From: Roseateles sp. YR242 | GTDB lineage: Bacteria; Pseudomonadota; Gammaproteobacteria; Burkholderiales; Burkholderiaceae_C | NCBI RefSeq assembly: GCF_900109745.1 | Contig: NZ_FOAV01000001.1 | Span: 558,001 to 622,000, forward strand | DNA: 64,000 nucleotides | Reading direction: 5' to 3' | In this document: piece after piece, positions 36,885 to 45,715 of the stretch | How positions within the stretch are numbered: the first letter of the stretch is position 1 | How the letters are laid out: each line of letters opens with the position of its first letter | The notes under the pieces: generated by a model | Seen by the model: the letters and a program-made list of their open reading frames with translations, nothing else | What the model was told of the DNA's origin: nothing | Database searches by the model: none | Made by a program: the position numbers and the translations under genes

Positions 36885-36948
36885 GTGCCTTTGATGCGGT
36901 GCACTTGAGACGGTGCACTCGAAACAGTGCACTCGAAACAGTGCACTC
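36885..36948. repeat. 14-bp tandem repeat, about 4.6 copies
   Basis: Consensus GTGCACTCGAAACA. Copies: degenerate at 36885-36898, GTGCACTTGAGACG at 36899-36912, exact at 36913-36926 and 36927-36940, then a partial GTGCACTC. Each good copy contains the palindrome GTGCAC. It lies between the convergent DUF1348 and LuxR genes. Confidence 0.85.
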
Positions 36949-36966
36949 TAGGGCCACCCTCCCGAT

Positions 36967-37644
36967 TCAGGCCGGCGGTGGCGCCGCCACCAGCCACCGC
37001 GCGCTGCTGGGGCTCCGTCGGGCGGGCTGACGCTCCCACCCCGCCACCTCCACCATGCCCAGTTCTGCGGCAATGCTGGCGGCCTCCGTCCTGGAGCTTG
37101 CGGCCAGCTTGCCCAGAATCGACTTGACATGGCTCTTCACCGTGCCGGGCGCAATCCCCAGGCCATGAGCGATGGACTTGTTGCACTGGCCGCGCCAGAT
37201 CAGCCCGAGCACCTCCTCTTCCCGCGCCGTGAGGGGCTCGCGGGAATAGCTGATCGCCATGCGCTGCGCCACGTCGGCACACACATAGGACCGCCCCTCG
37301 GCCAGCGCGAAGATGGCGCAGACCAGTTCCCGGGTCGAGCAGGCGGAGAGCAGCAGGCCATGGATGCCCTGCCGCAGCGCAGTCCTCAGCGGCTGCTCGC
37401 GCACCTGGGAGGAAATCACCAGCACCCTGCCCTGCGCTGGCAAGATCTTTGCGTTGAGGCTGGCCTGTTGCACCCCGGCGCTCCAGTCGGTGATGAGCAC
37501 ATGCGGTGCGTCGTCACCCGCAGGCGCGGGTGAGACCAGCCGAATGTCCTTGACCTCCCGCAGGGCGGCCTGGATGCCGATGGACAGCAGCGGCTCGCAG
37601 TGCTGCACGCCAACCCTCACCGGGCCGGAAATGACGTCGTTCAT
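36967..37644 (-). CDS. LuxR/NarL-type regulator with degenerate receiver
   Basis: A 225-residue protein with a receiver-like N-terminal domain (1-~130) and a C-terminal LuxR helix-turn-helix (LTAREEEVLGLIWRG to TVKSHVKSILGKL). The receiver has lost the usual acidic pair: VGVQHCEPLLSIGI stands where VVDDHPLVRxG is normal. The switch Lys is also absent (GIHGLLLSAC instead of GYLLK). An Asp in VLITDW is in the phospho-acceptor position. It probably works without phosphorylation. The ATG at 37644 has a GGGAGA ribosome site, and a 7-bp-arm inverted repeat lies just upstream. Confidence 0.85.
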   Translation of the reverse strand: MNDVISGPVRVGVQHCEPLLSIGIQAALREVKDIRLVSPAPAGDDAPHVLITDWSAGVQQASLNAKILPAQGRVLVISSQVREQPLRTALRQGIHGLLLSACSTRELVCAIFALAEGRSYVCADVAQRMAISYSREPLTAREEEVLGLIWRGQCNKSIAHGLGIAPGTVKSHVKSILGKLAASSRTEAASIAAELGMVEVAGWERQPARRSPSSARWLVAAPPPA

Positions 37645-37656
37645 GAGATTCTCCCG

Positions 37657-37673
37657 ATGCGCCCCAGGCGCAT
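37657..37673. promoter_or_regulatory. Inverted repeat at the LuxR gene start
   Basis: ATGCGCC-CCA-GGCGCAT (37657-37673) is a perfect palindrome 12 bases before the LuxR gene start codon and next to its ribosome binding site. It could be an autoregulatory operator or an mRNA hairpin. Confidence 0.4.
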
Positions 37674-37703
37674 GAAGCTGAGTACACCGCCCGCTGGTGG
37701 TGG

Positions 37704-38297
37704 TCATGGTGGTGGCAGACGCGCCCGTTCTGTGTGTTCGCCTTCGGGCGGCATTCGTGCGCCGGAGCGCAGCGCGGCGGTGATCGCGGTCAGGAACGAA
37801 TCCGCGTCCTGCAGGGATGCGAGATCAATCACCCAGACGCCATCCTTGACCGACCCGAACGGTTGCTCTGACACGGTGATGGCCACCGCGTCCATCGCCC
37901 GCGTGCTGGCGCCGTGGGCCGCTCCCGCCGCCATGAGGGGAAGCCCCCCGGGCGACTCGCCCCGCCGCACCGGCGCGATGAACTGGTAACCACGCCGGGT
38001 GACAGTGGCGATGTAGCGGGCCGGCATGGGGGCATCGCCCAGCACCCGCCTGAGGGCCGCCATGTGGACCTTGAGATTGCTTTCCTCCACGACGGTGTCC
38101 GGCCATACCCGGGCCATCAACTCGCGTTTGGTCACGAGTTCGCCGGGCCGGTTCACCAGCACCGTGAGGATGTCCAGGGCGCGGCCCCCCAGCCGCACCG
38201 GCACGCCATCGCTCAGCAGCGACTGACGTTCCGGAATGAGCACAAATGTTCCGAACGCAAAAGTCCTCGGGACGGGTCCCGCAGGTTCAGCAGCCAT
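37704..38297 (-). CDS. Winged-helix (Trans_reg_C) regulator, shortened
   Basis: A 197-residue protein with an OmpR/CadC-type winged helix at about 10-110 (LLSDGVPVRLGGRALDILTVLVNRPGELVTKREL, TRRGYQFIAPV). In longer homologues this domain is followed by a P-loop ATPase. Here a ~30-residue linker leads straight to DGVWVIDLASLQDAD, which resembles the strand after the P-loop, and the protein then ends. The ATPase core thus appears deleted, leaving a DNA-binding protein with a short tail. No TM segment. The ATG at 38297 has AAGGAGAGG upstream. Confidence 0.8.
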   Translation of the reverse strand: MAAEPAGPVPRTFAFGTFVLIPERQSLLSDGVPVRLGGRALDILTVLVNRPGELVTKRELMARVWPDTVVEESNLKVHMAALRRVLGDAPMPARYIATVTRRGYQFIAPVRRGESPGGLPLMAAGAAHGASTRAMDAVAITVSEQPFGSVKDGVWVIDLASLQDADSFLTAITAALRSGARMPPEGEHTERARLPPP

Positions 38298-38612
38298 GAT
38301 CCTCTCCTTGACGCGTGGCGCCAGCCGTCGCATGTGGGGGAAAACCGCTGCCTGAACCGAGCGCCGTGGCCTCTTCGGGCCCTGCCGCCCCTGCTCAAAG
38401 GGTCGTGGCACCTGTTGGCCACTGGGGTCATCCCATAGGTCCAGACTCTAGGTGGGGACGGGCCGCGCCACCAGCCGAGCCACAGGGAGGCGCGCCTCAC
38501 TCGATCGGGTGATACCGGCACCATGGAATGTTGACGGTGCTCCCGCAACCGCGTTAATGTGCTTGCAGGGGCTTCTCCAGGGAGCTCTCAGCCCTGGAGC
38601 CACCTGGCCAAC

Positions 38613-39254
38613 ATGCCTGAATTCAACGACCGCCCGATTCGCCTTCTTGTTGTGGATGACCACCCGATGGTCCGCATGGGCATTGGCGCGATCATCGCCG
38701 GGCAGCCCGACATGACCCTGGTCGCTGAAGCGGCGGACGGGCTGGAGGCGCTGAGCCTTTACGAGCAGCACCGGCCCGACATCACCCTGATGGATCTGCA
38801 GATGCCGCGCATGGACGGCATGGTGGCGATGGCGGAAATCCTGAAGCGCTCGCCCTCCGCCCGCATCATGGTGCTGACCACCTACCGGGGGGATGTGCAC
38901 GCGCTGCGGGCACTCAAGACCGGCGCCTCGGGCTATCTGTTGAAGAGCACCATCCGCAAGGAGTTTGTGACGGCGGTGCGCAGCGTGCATGCCGGCAAGC
39001 GCTTTGTGGCGCCGGAGGTGGCGCTGGAACTGTCGTTGCGGGTCACGGAAGACGGGCTGTCGGCCCGGGAAGTGGAAGTGATCGGTGAAGTGGCGGCGGG
39101 TGGGCCCAACAAGCAGGTCGCCGACCGGCTCGGCGTGTCGGAAGAGACGGTCAAGACCCACATGAAGAGCATTCTGGTGAAGCTCGGGGCTCGTGACCGC
39201 CTGCAGGCCGTGATCATTGCGATGCGGCGAGGGATTCTGAACAGCGAGCCGTAG
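38613..39254 (+). CDS. NarL/LuxR-family response regulator
   Basis: A 213-residue regulator with an intact receiver: acidic pair in LLVVDDHPMVRMG, phospho-acceptor Asp in ITLMDLQMPRMDG, Thr in VLTTY, Lys in GYLLKS. The LuxR helix-turn-helix is at the C-terminus (LSAREVEVIGEVAAGG to TVKTHMKSILVKLG). NarL-type regulators pair with HisKA_3 kinases, so the full-length kinase at 28645-31869 is a plausible partner; that pairing is inferred. ATG at 38613. Confidence 0.93.
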   Translation: MPEFNDRPIRLLVVDDHPMVRMGIGAIIAGQPDMTLVAEAADGLEALSLYEQHRPDITLMDLQMPRMDGMVAMAEILKRSPSARIMVLTTYRGDVHALRALKTGASGYLLKSTIRKEFVTAVRSVHAGKRFVAPEVALELSLRVTEDGLSAREVEVIGEVAAGGPNKQVADRLGVSEETVKTHMKSILVKLGARDRLQAVIIAMRRGILNSEP

Positions 39255-39266
39255 GCGGGCTCAACT

Positions 39267-39316
39267 GGCCGGCCCGATGCACCGGCTCAATGCACGGGCT
39301 CAACGCACGGCCGGCC
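39267..39316. repeat. Tandem 13-bp repeat inside an inverted repeat
   Basis: GGCTCAATGCACG (39284-39296) and GGCTCAACGCACG (39297-39309) are adjacent and differ at one base. They are flanked by two copies of the self-complementary octamer GGCCGGCC (39267-39274, 39309-39316) that could pair to form a terminator stem between the convergent response regulator and SNF2-like genes. Confidence 0.6.
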
Positions 39317-39324
39317 CCAGCGCC

Positions 39325-41811
39325 TCAAAGCCCTTCCAGCAAGGCCGGCAGCACCGCCATCAACGCCTCGATCTGCGCTTGGTCCAGCCATGCCGGTGGC
39401 GCGTCCAGCCAATCCGGGAATGACAGGCCCTTGGCATGCGCCTTGGAGAGGCTCGTGTCGAGCGAACCCGTGATCAGCAGCAGCGCAGCCGGCACGCCAC
39501 AGGCGTCATCGCCACAAGCCAGGGCCACCCGTTCATCCACGGTTTCAGCCTGCCACGGCAGGTCGGCATGGACCACGCCCATGCGCTCGTCCTCCAGCAG
39601 CCCTTCGGGCATCGCAGCCAACGCGTCATCGCTGGCCAGCAACACACCGGCCGGCGCGGCGCGCCAGGCCTGCAGCGTCTGTGCCACGGCCTCGTCACTG
39701 TCGCCTGCACGCAGGCGGTGCGGCGGGAGGCGGCGCAGTTGCGGGGATTGCGACAGGCTGTCCAGCAAGGTTTCCGAACGGCTGCAGACCAGCAGGCGGC
39801 TGGCTGCAGGCGTGGGCGACTCCACCCAGTCCCTGCGCAGCGCCAGCACGGCCTCGGCCTTGGCCGCCAGCGCCTGGCGGGAAGCCGGCGGCAGCAGTCC
39901 CAGGGCCTCCATCAGCTGTTGCTGCTCCGCACTGTTCAGGAAGGGGCGCGCCTGCCAGCGCTCCAGCGTCTGGCGCAATTGCTTGAGGGGCCCCTGCGGC
40001 AGGCTGCTGCCCGCAGCTTCCAGCCACAACGGCGTGGTCAGGCAGGCGGGCAGGCGTTCCACCAGCTCACGCTTGCGGCGGGAAAGGACCACCTGTGCCA
40101 ATGCTTCCCGCAGGGCCTTCTTGCCGGCATCCGCAGGCAGGGCCCAGAAACGGGCCCACGGCCCCCGACGAGCGGTGTCCAGCCAATCCACCCAGGTGGG
40201 CAGCAGCGGGTGGCTCAGCGGCTCCTGGGCGGCGATCAGCAGCAGCTGTGCGCCTGTGCGCAACGCCAGGGCGCGAAGCGCGGCCAGCGCTTCTTCATCG
40301 ATGGCGTCGATGCCGTCCACCACCAGCAATGCCGGCGCGTGCTTCGCAGTCGGCTGCTCGGCCAGCACCACCCCGCTGGCGGCGTCGCCCAGCCAGCGCG
40401 TCAGGTCGCGACGCCATGCGGCGTGTTGGGCCTCCGGCGCGATGACCAACGCGGGCGCGGCGCCGAACAGGCGTTCCCACAACCGGATGGCGGCGATCGC
40501 GGCGCCTCGTTGCCCCAGGCCCAGGTCATCCGCCACCAGCGCTCGGCCGGCGCACACGGCGAACAGGGCCGCTTCCCATTGATGCGGCGGCAGCGCGTCG
40601 GTCAGCAGGCCACGCATGGCGTCTCCATCGGACATGAAGGCCTCCAGCCGTTGCACGCGGGCCAGTGCGTCACGGCCCCAGGCCAGTTGCGGCCACACCG
40701 GCGCATCCACACGCAGCGCAACGCCGGCGGCTCGTGCCTGCGAGACCAGCGACTGCAGCCACGACTGCGATTGCTCGGCATCGCGACGCTGACGCTCGTC
40801 CAACTCGGGTTGGTCGCGCAAGGCGGCAGGCACTTCGCGACCGGCAATCCATTGCAGCCGGCGTTCGGGGCCGGGCACCAGCCAGACTTCGGCTTCGCGT
40901 GCCGGCCAGCCGGCCTCCAGCGCGTCGTGCTGCGCCTGGTCAAACAGCGACAGCAACTGCCCGCCATGCTCGCAATCGCCCTGCTCCGCATACTGGGCGC
41001 AGTCGCAGCGCCACAACGCACGGCCCAGGAGGCGCAGGTGGAAAGTGCCACCGGTCTCGCCGTCGCGCAGTTCGTAGTCGCCGAAGACACCGTCGTCCTC
41101 GCGTGCCCCCAGCGTGAAGCGCGGCGGGCCCTGTGGCTCTTCGGGTGTCTGCTCGACCACGGCGCGTCGGGGCTTGCGGCGCCCCTTGGCGGGGGGCTCG
41201 CTCTCCGGATCTGCCACCGGCAGCGGGGCGTCTGGCTCGGCGGTGGGTCCGCCGTCGGACTCGGCCCTTTGCGCAAGCGTGCGCTCGACGGGCGACGGCG
41301 CGGTCAGGCCCGCGCTCGGTCCGGCGGCCGGAAGGACCGAGGCAGCGGCATCGTCGGCCTGCAGGGCCGCCATGGTGGCGTCTTTGGCGACACCCTCTGC
41401 GGAGGCTTGTGCGACGCCTTCTGCGGCGGCCTCTGTGTCGGCCCCCGCCGGCTTGGCACGTTTGCGGGCCGGTGCACGCTTCCTGGGTTCCGCAGCCGCC
41501 TCATCCGGCTCCGCCACACGCGCGCGGCTGGGCCGCTTGCGCGCCGGTTTGGCCACGGCTTCGGGCGCCGCTTCGGCCGGTTCCGGTACAACCGGCGCAC
41601 CGGCTGCACCCGCCTCATGGTCGTCTTCATCCGCCATCAGCGCCTGGAAGATGTCCTCCACCGCGTCGTCGATCGACGCGGGCATCAGCGAGGGCTTGGG
41701 CACGAGGTCCAGCGATACATCGCCAACGATGTCGGCAATGACTTCCGCCGGTGCCATCGCGGCGCGGGGATTGCGCGCCGGTGCACGGCGCTTGGGGGGA
41801 GTGGTACTCAT
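39325..41811 (-). CDS. SNF2-like protein with SWIM zinc finger and degenerate ATPase motifs
   Basis: An 828-residue protein. Residues about 60-240 are an Ala/Pro/Glu-rich low-complexity region with basic KRKP-type patches. A SWIM-type zinc finger (CDCAQYAEQGDCEHG, near 266-285) precedes a SNF2/SF2-like core. The core has lost its catalytic residues: ADDLGLGQRGAA (about 425-440) replaces the DEMGLGKT Walker A, VVDGIDAID replaces the DEAH box, and the region HADLPWQAETVDERVALA lacks the arginine-finger motif VI. It is therefore probably a non-hydrolysing nucleic-acid-binding protein. It overlaps the pabBC gene by ATGA. Confidence 0.75.
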   Translation of the reverse strand: MSTTPPKRRAPARNPRAAMAPAEVIADIVGDVSLDLVPKPSLMPASIDDAVEDIFQALMADEDDHEAGAAGAPVVPEPAEAAPEAVAKPARKRPSRARVAEPDEAAAEPRKRAPARKRAKPAGADTEAAAEGVAQASAEGVAKDATMAALQADDAAASVLPAAGPSAGLTAPSPVERTLAQRAESDGGPTAEPDAPLPVADPESEPPAKGRRKPRRAVVEQTPEEPQGPPRFTLGAREDDGVFGDYELRDGETGGTFHLRLLGRALWRCDCAQYAEQGDCEHGGQLLSLFDQAQHDALEAGWPAREAEVWLVPGPERRLQWIAGREVPAALRDQPELDERQRRDAEQSQSWLQSLVSQARAAGVALRVDAPVWPQLAWGRDALARVQRLEAFMSDGDAMRGLLTDALPPHQWEAALFAVCAGRALVADDLGLGQRGAAIAAIRLWERLFGAAPALVIAPEAQHAAWRRDLTRWLGDAASGVVLAEQPTAKHAPALLVVDGIDAIDEEALAALRALALRTGAQLLLIAAQEPLSHPLLPTWVDWLDTARRGPWARFWALPADAGKKALREALAQVVLSRRKRELVERLPACLTTPLWLEAAGSSLPQGPLKQLRQTLERWQARPFLNSAEQQQLMEALGLLPPASRQALAAKAEAVLALRRDWVESPTPAASRLLVCSRSETLLDSLSQSPQLRRLPPHRLRAGDSDEAVAQTLQAWRAAPAGVLLASDDALAAMPEGLLEDERMGVVHADLPWQAETVDERVALACGDDACGVPAALLLITGSLDTSLSKAHAKGLSFPDWLDAPPAWLDQAQIEALMAVLPALLEGL

Positions 41812-43646
41812 GAATGATCCTGCGGCAGCAGCCGGGCTTCGCGCCAGCCACGCACACTGTTGAAGACGGCGAGCGCATGGGCCCGCTGCAAATCGGTGAC
41901 AAGGAGCCGGGCCTCGCGGATGCGGCCCTGTTCCAGAAGTTCTTCCCGCATCACCCCCGGCAGCAGGCCGGCGTCGATGTGGGGCGTGAGCCAGGGGCTG
42001 TCGGGCCCATCCAGCTGCACGGCAAGGTTGGTCAGGCAGCCCTCGGTGAGTTCGCCTTCGCGGTTGAACAGCAGCACATCAAAGCAACTGGCCGGCTTGC
42101 GGTCCAGCAGGGCCTGGTAGACCGCCCGGCGGGTGGTCTTGTGCTGAAGGAATTCGGCGTCGGGCCCGCGCGCATCGATCGGCGCGTCGGCCAGGGCCAG
42201 CCATACGGCTGAACGGTCGTGCACCAGCGGCTGCACGTCCTGCGTCCACTCACCGGTACGCCCGACCGTGATGCGCACCCGCCACAGCCCCTGGGTATGG
42301 CCGGCGGCGATGACGGCCAGACGTTCGCGCACCTGGTCCATGGCGGCATGCATGCCGAAGTGGCGCATGGTGCGTTGGAGCCGCGCCAGGTGACGGGATT
42401 CGCGCTGGAAGACGCCGTCCTCCAGCCGCAGGGTCTCCAGCACGGCGATGGGCGCCTGCGCCCGCGACAGGAAGCGCGCCTTGGCCCGCCATTCGTCCAG
42501 CTCGGCGGCCGGTGTGGCATCCAGCGTGATAGCGCTGCCGATGCCGCATTCGGCATCAGCGCCCTGCACACTGACGGTACGGATGGGCACATTGAAGGTC
42601 GCGACGCCGCCGGGCTGCAACAGCCCCAGCGCGCCGGTATACCAGCCCCGGCGGGACGGCTCCAGCTCGTGGATGATCTGCATGGCACGCCGCTTGGGCG
42701 CCCCGGTGACGGAACCGCACGGGAACAGGGCGGCAAAGACGTCGTCCAGCTTCAGCCCCGCCCGGCTGACGGCACTGACGGTGGAGGTCATCTGCCAGAC
42801 CGTGGGCAGCGCATGCAACTCGAACAAGCGGGGCACACGCACCGAGCCCGTCACCGCCACGCGCGCGAGGTCGTTGCGCAGCAGGTCCACGATCATGAGG
42901 TTCTCCGCCCGTTCTTTCTCGCTGGTGCGCAGGTAGGCCTGGGCAGCCTCGTCGGCAGCACGGTCGCGGCCGCGTGGCGCAGTGCCCTTCATCGGCTGGG
43001 TGGAGAGCAGCCAGGTCTGCGTGGCGGCGGGGTCCTCCGGCAGCGGGCGCCAGTCGAAGAACAACTCGGGGGACACACTCGCCACCGTGTCGCCACTCTC
43101 CAGGCGCAGCAACAGCGCAAAGCCGCCCGGCTGGGCCGCATGCAGGGAGAAGAAGTAATCGGTGATGTCGAACCCCTCCCCCGCCGTGGCTTGCAGCCGG
43201 GTGGTGAGGTTGACCTGATAGCAGTCGCCCGCACGGATGTAGTCGCGCACACGCTCAATCTGCGCGGCTTCCGACGCCTCGCCCTGCACATCGCGCCATG
43301 CGGACAGCGCATGGGATGGCAGCGCCGCAGGCGGGCGCCAATCGGCCGGCGCTTCATGCCAGATGGAAAACTCGGCCAGCGGCATGTCCGCCCGGCCGGG
43401 CAAGGCCGGGTCCAGGGCTGCAGCCGCTTCATAACGCAGCCCGCCCAGCACCCACGCGCCTGCCCGCGCAGCCTCGTGCGCCTCGCCCAGGACGGCGCGC
43501 AGCTCGGCCGCCTCGCGCGCGATCAGGCGCCGTGCCGGCGGGTGCTCGAAGCAGCCGCGCACACGTTCACCGTCCTCGCGCGCCAGCGGGTGGCGCGGAA
43601 AGTCAAAAGCCGCCCACAGCGATGTCGGGCGGCGAGCCTCTTGCAT
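41808..43646 (-). CDS. pabBC: Bifunctional aminodeoxychorismate synthase component I / 4-amino-4-deoxychorismate lyase
   Basis: A 612-residue fusion for p-aminobenzoate (folate) synthesis. The N-terminal ~370 residues are a chorismate-binding PabB (GDCYQVNLT, PMKGTAPRG, LRNDLARV, GSVTGAPKRRAM). The remainder is a class IV aminotransferase-fold PabC lyase (ETLRLEDGVF, LLFNREGELTEG). PabB normally receives ammonia from PabA, which is not in the window. Its stop overlaps the start of the SNF2-like gene. This fusion is common in Burkholderiales. Confidence 0.92.
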   Translation of the reverse strand: MQEARRPTSLWAAFDFPRHPLAREDGERVRGCFEHPPARRLIAREAAELRAVLGEAHEAARAGAWVLGGLRYEAAAALDPALPGRADMPLAEFSIWHEAPADWRPPAALPSHALSAWRDVQGEASEAAQIERVRDYIRAGDCYQVNLTTRLQATAGEGFDITDYFFSLHAAQPGGFALLLRLESGDTVASVSPELFFDWRPLPEDPAATQTWLLSTQPMKGTAPRGRDRAADEAAQAYLRTSEKERAENLMIVDLLRNDLARVAVTGSVRVPRLFELHALPTVWQMTSTVSAVSRAGLKLDDVFAALFPCGSVTGAPKRRAMQIIHELEPSRRGWYTGALGLLQPGGVATFNVPIRTVSVQGADAECGIGSAITLDATPAAELDEWRAKARFLSRAQAPIAVLETLRLEDGVFQRESRHLARLQRTMRHFGMHAAMDQVRERLAVIAAGHTQGLWRVRITVGRTGEWTQDVQPLVHDRSAVWLALADAPIDARGPDAEFLQHKTTRRAVYQALLDRKPASCFDVLLFNREGELTEGCLTNLAVQLDGPDSPWLTPHIDAGLLPGVMREELLEQGRIREARLLVTDLQRAHALAVFNSVRGWREARLLPQDHS

Positions 43647-43656
43647 GGTGCGGGGA

Positions 43657-44250
43657 TCAGTCGAGCTTGAGGAACTGCTCGCGATAGTGGATCAGTTCGT
43701 CGATGGACTCATGGATGTCGGCCAGAGCGGTGTGCTTCTGCGCCTTCTTGAAACCGTCCAGTGCGGCAGGCTTCCAGCGGCGCGCCAGTTCCTTCAGCGT
43801 CGACACATCGAGGTTGCGGTAGTGGAAGAAGGACTCCAGCTTGGGCATGTAGTTGGCCAGGAAACGGCGGTCCTGGCAGATGGAGTTGCCGCTCATGGGC
43901 GACTTGCCGGCTGGCACATAGTTCTTCAGGAACTCAATGACCTGCGCCTGGGCTTCGTCCTCGCTGACGGTGGACGCCTTGACGCGGTCGATCAGGCCGC
44001 TCTTGCCGTGGGTGCCCTTGTTCCAGGCATCCATCTTGTCCAGCGTCTCGTTGCTCTGATGGATGGCGAAGACGGGGCCTTCCACGCGGATGGCCAGGGA
44101 CGGGTCGGTGACCACCACCGCGATTTCGATGATGCGGTCGGTGTCCGGGAACAGCCCGGTCATTTCCAGGTCGATCCAGATGAGGTTCTGGTCGCTGATG
44201 GCCAGCGTGGGGGGCGGCGTGGGGGTCGCGGAGGAGGTGTCGGTGCTCAT
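43657..44250 (-). CDS. orn: Oligoribonuclease
   Basis: A 197-residue DEDDh 3'-5' exonuclease that degrades di- to pentaribonucleotides, including pGpG. Exo I is WIDLEMTGL, Exo II lies around [15 protein letters not shown], and Exo III is [14 protein letters not shown] with the catalytic His and Asp. Length is slightly over the family norm because of a ~18-residue Ser/Thr/Pro N-terminal extension. The ATG at 44250 has AAGGA upstream. It is 10 bases upstream of the pabBC gene on the same strand, so the two are probably co-transcribed. Confidence 0.95.
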   Translation of the reverse strand: MSTDTSSATPTPPPTLAISDQNLIWIDLEMTGLFPDTDRIIEIAVVVTDPSLAIRVEGPVFAIHQSNETLDKMDAWNKGTHGKSGLIDRVKASTVSEDEAQAQVIEFLKNYVPAGKSPMSGNSICQDRRFLANYMPKLESFFHYRNLDVSTLKELARRWKPAALDGFKKAQKHTALADIHESIDELIHYREQFLKLD

Positions 44251-44353
44251 AACAATCCTTGTTGGGCAGCCGGCAGCGCACGCCCCGGCCTGCGGGGGGA
44301 GCGTCACCGGCAATCGGGCGATTGTCGCAGGCTCGGGCCTACACTCCACGCAT

Positions 44354-45715
44354 ATGCACACTTCCGATCCCTGGTCCGTGAATGCCCTCTCCCTGAGCCT
44401 GATCTTCGTGGCCGCGGTCGTCCTGTCCTTTCTGGCCAAGCTCTGGCTGTCGGGCCGCCAGGTGCGGCATGTGGCCCGGCACCGTAGCGCCGTCCCCGAC
44501 GCCTTTGCCGGCACGGTGCCGCTCAGCGCGCACCAGAAGGCGGCGGACTACACCATGGCGCGCAGCCGCGCCGGCACGCTGCACCTGGCCTGGGACACCG
44601 CCCTGCTGATCGGCTGGACGCTGCTGGGCGGCCTGGACCTGCTGAACCAGTGGATGCTGTCATGGCTGCCGCAGCTGGGCCCGATGGGTTACCAACTCGG
44701 CCTGCTGACCGGTTTTGCCCTGCTGTCCGGCGTGCTGGACCTGCCTTGGTCGCTGTACAACACCTTCCGGCTGGAGCAACGCTTCGGCTTCAACCGCACG
44801 ACGCTCAAGCTGTTTGTGCTGGATGGCCTCAAGGGCCTGGTGGTCGGCGCTTTGCTGGGGCTGCCCATTGCCGCTGTCATCCTGTGGCTGATGGCCGCGG
44901 CCGGCCAAGCCTGGTGGCTGTGGGCCTGGGCCGTGTGGATGGGGTTCAACCTGCTGATGCTGGTGCTCTACCCCACGGTGATCGCACCGCTGTTCAACAA
45001 GTTCGAGCCGCTGTCCGACGCCACCTTGCGTGAACGTGTGCAGGCGCTGATGGCGCGCTGCGGGTTTGCTGCCAAGGGCTTGTTCGTGATGGACGGCAGC
45101 CGCCGTTCCGCCCATGGCAATGCCTACTTCACCGGCCTGGGCGCCTCCAAGCGCGTGGTCTTCTTCGACACGCTGCTGGCGCGCCTGAACCCGCCGGAAG
45201 TGGAAGCCGTGCTGGCGCATGAACTGGGCCACTTCAAGCGCCGCCATGTGCTCAAGCGCATGGTGCTGATGTTCGCGCTCAGCCTGGCCGGCTTCGCGCT
45301 GCTCGGCGCCCTGAGCGCGCAGCCGCAGTTCTATCTGGGCCTGGGCGTGCGCCCGAGCCTGGGCGCCCCCAACGACGCGCTGGCGTTGCTGCTGTTCATG
45401 CTGGCGCTGCCGCCGTTCACCTTCTTCCTGACGCCGTTGATGTCTTACTGGTCCCGCAAGCACGAGTTCGAGGCGGATGCCTATGCCTGTGAACAGGCCA
45501 GCGGCCAGGACCTCACCGCGGCGCTGCTCAAGCTGCATGAAGACAACGCCGGCACGTTGACGCCCGACCCGGTGTTTGCACGCTTCTATTACTCGCATCC
45601 GCCCGCGAGTGAACGGCTCGCCGCCATCGCGGCCCACCCCGACCCGCGAGGAGCGGGCAGCCTGGGGAACCTCGGTGGTGGTGTGAGTGGTGGTGTGAGT
45701 GGTGGTGCCGCATGA
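44354..45715 (+). CDS. M48 family (Ste24/CAAX protease-like) membrane metallopeptidase
   Basis: A 453-residue polytopic protease. About seven TM segments surround the catalytic zinc motif [11 protein letters not shown] and the downstream EFEADAYAC, where the Glu is the third ligand. This matches the Ste24-type M48A family. Cytosolic-side substrates are unknown in bacteria. The C-terminus is a Gly/Val/Ser repeat ([12 protein letters not shown]) encoded by a duplicated 12-bp unit at 45677-45700. Its stop overlaps rsgA by ATGA. ATG at 44354, divergent from orn. Confidence 0.92.
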   Translation: MHTSDPWSVNALSLSLIFVAAVVLSFLAKLWLSGRQVRHVARHRSAVPDAFAGTVPLSAHQKAADYTMARSRAGTLHLAWDTALLIGWTLLGGLDLLNQWMLSWLPQLGPMGYQLGLLTGFALLSGVLDLPWSLYNTFRLEQRFGFNRTTLKLFVLDGLKGLVVGALLGLPIAAVILWLMAAAGQAWWLWAWAVWMGFNLLMLVLYPTVIAPLFNKFEPLSDATLRERVQALMARCGFAAKGLFVMDGSRRSAHGNAYFTGLGASKRVVFFDTLLARLNPPEVEAVLAHELGHFKRRHVLKRMVLMFALSLAGFALLGALSAQPQFYLGLGVRPSLGAPNDALALLLFMLALPPFTFFLTPLMSYWSRKHEFEADAYACEQASGQDLTAALLKLHEDNAGTLTPDPVFARFYYSHPPASERLAAIAAHPDPRGAGSLGNLGGGVSGGVSGGAA

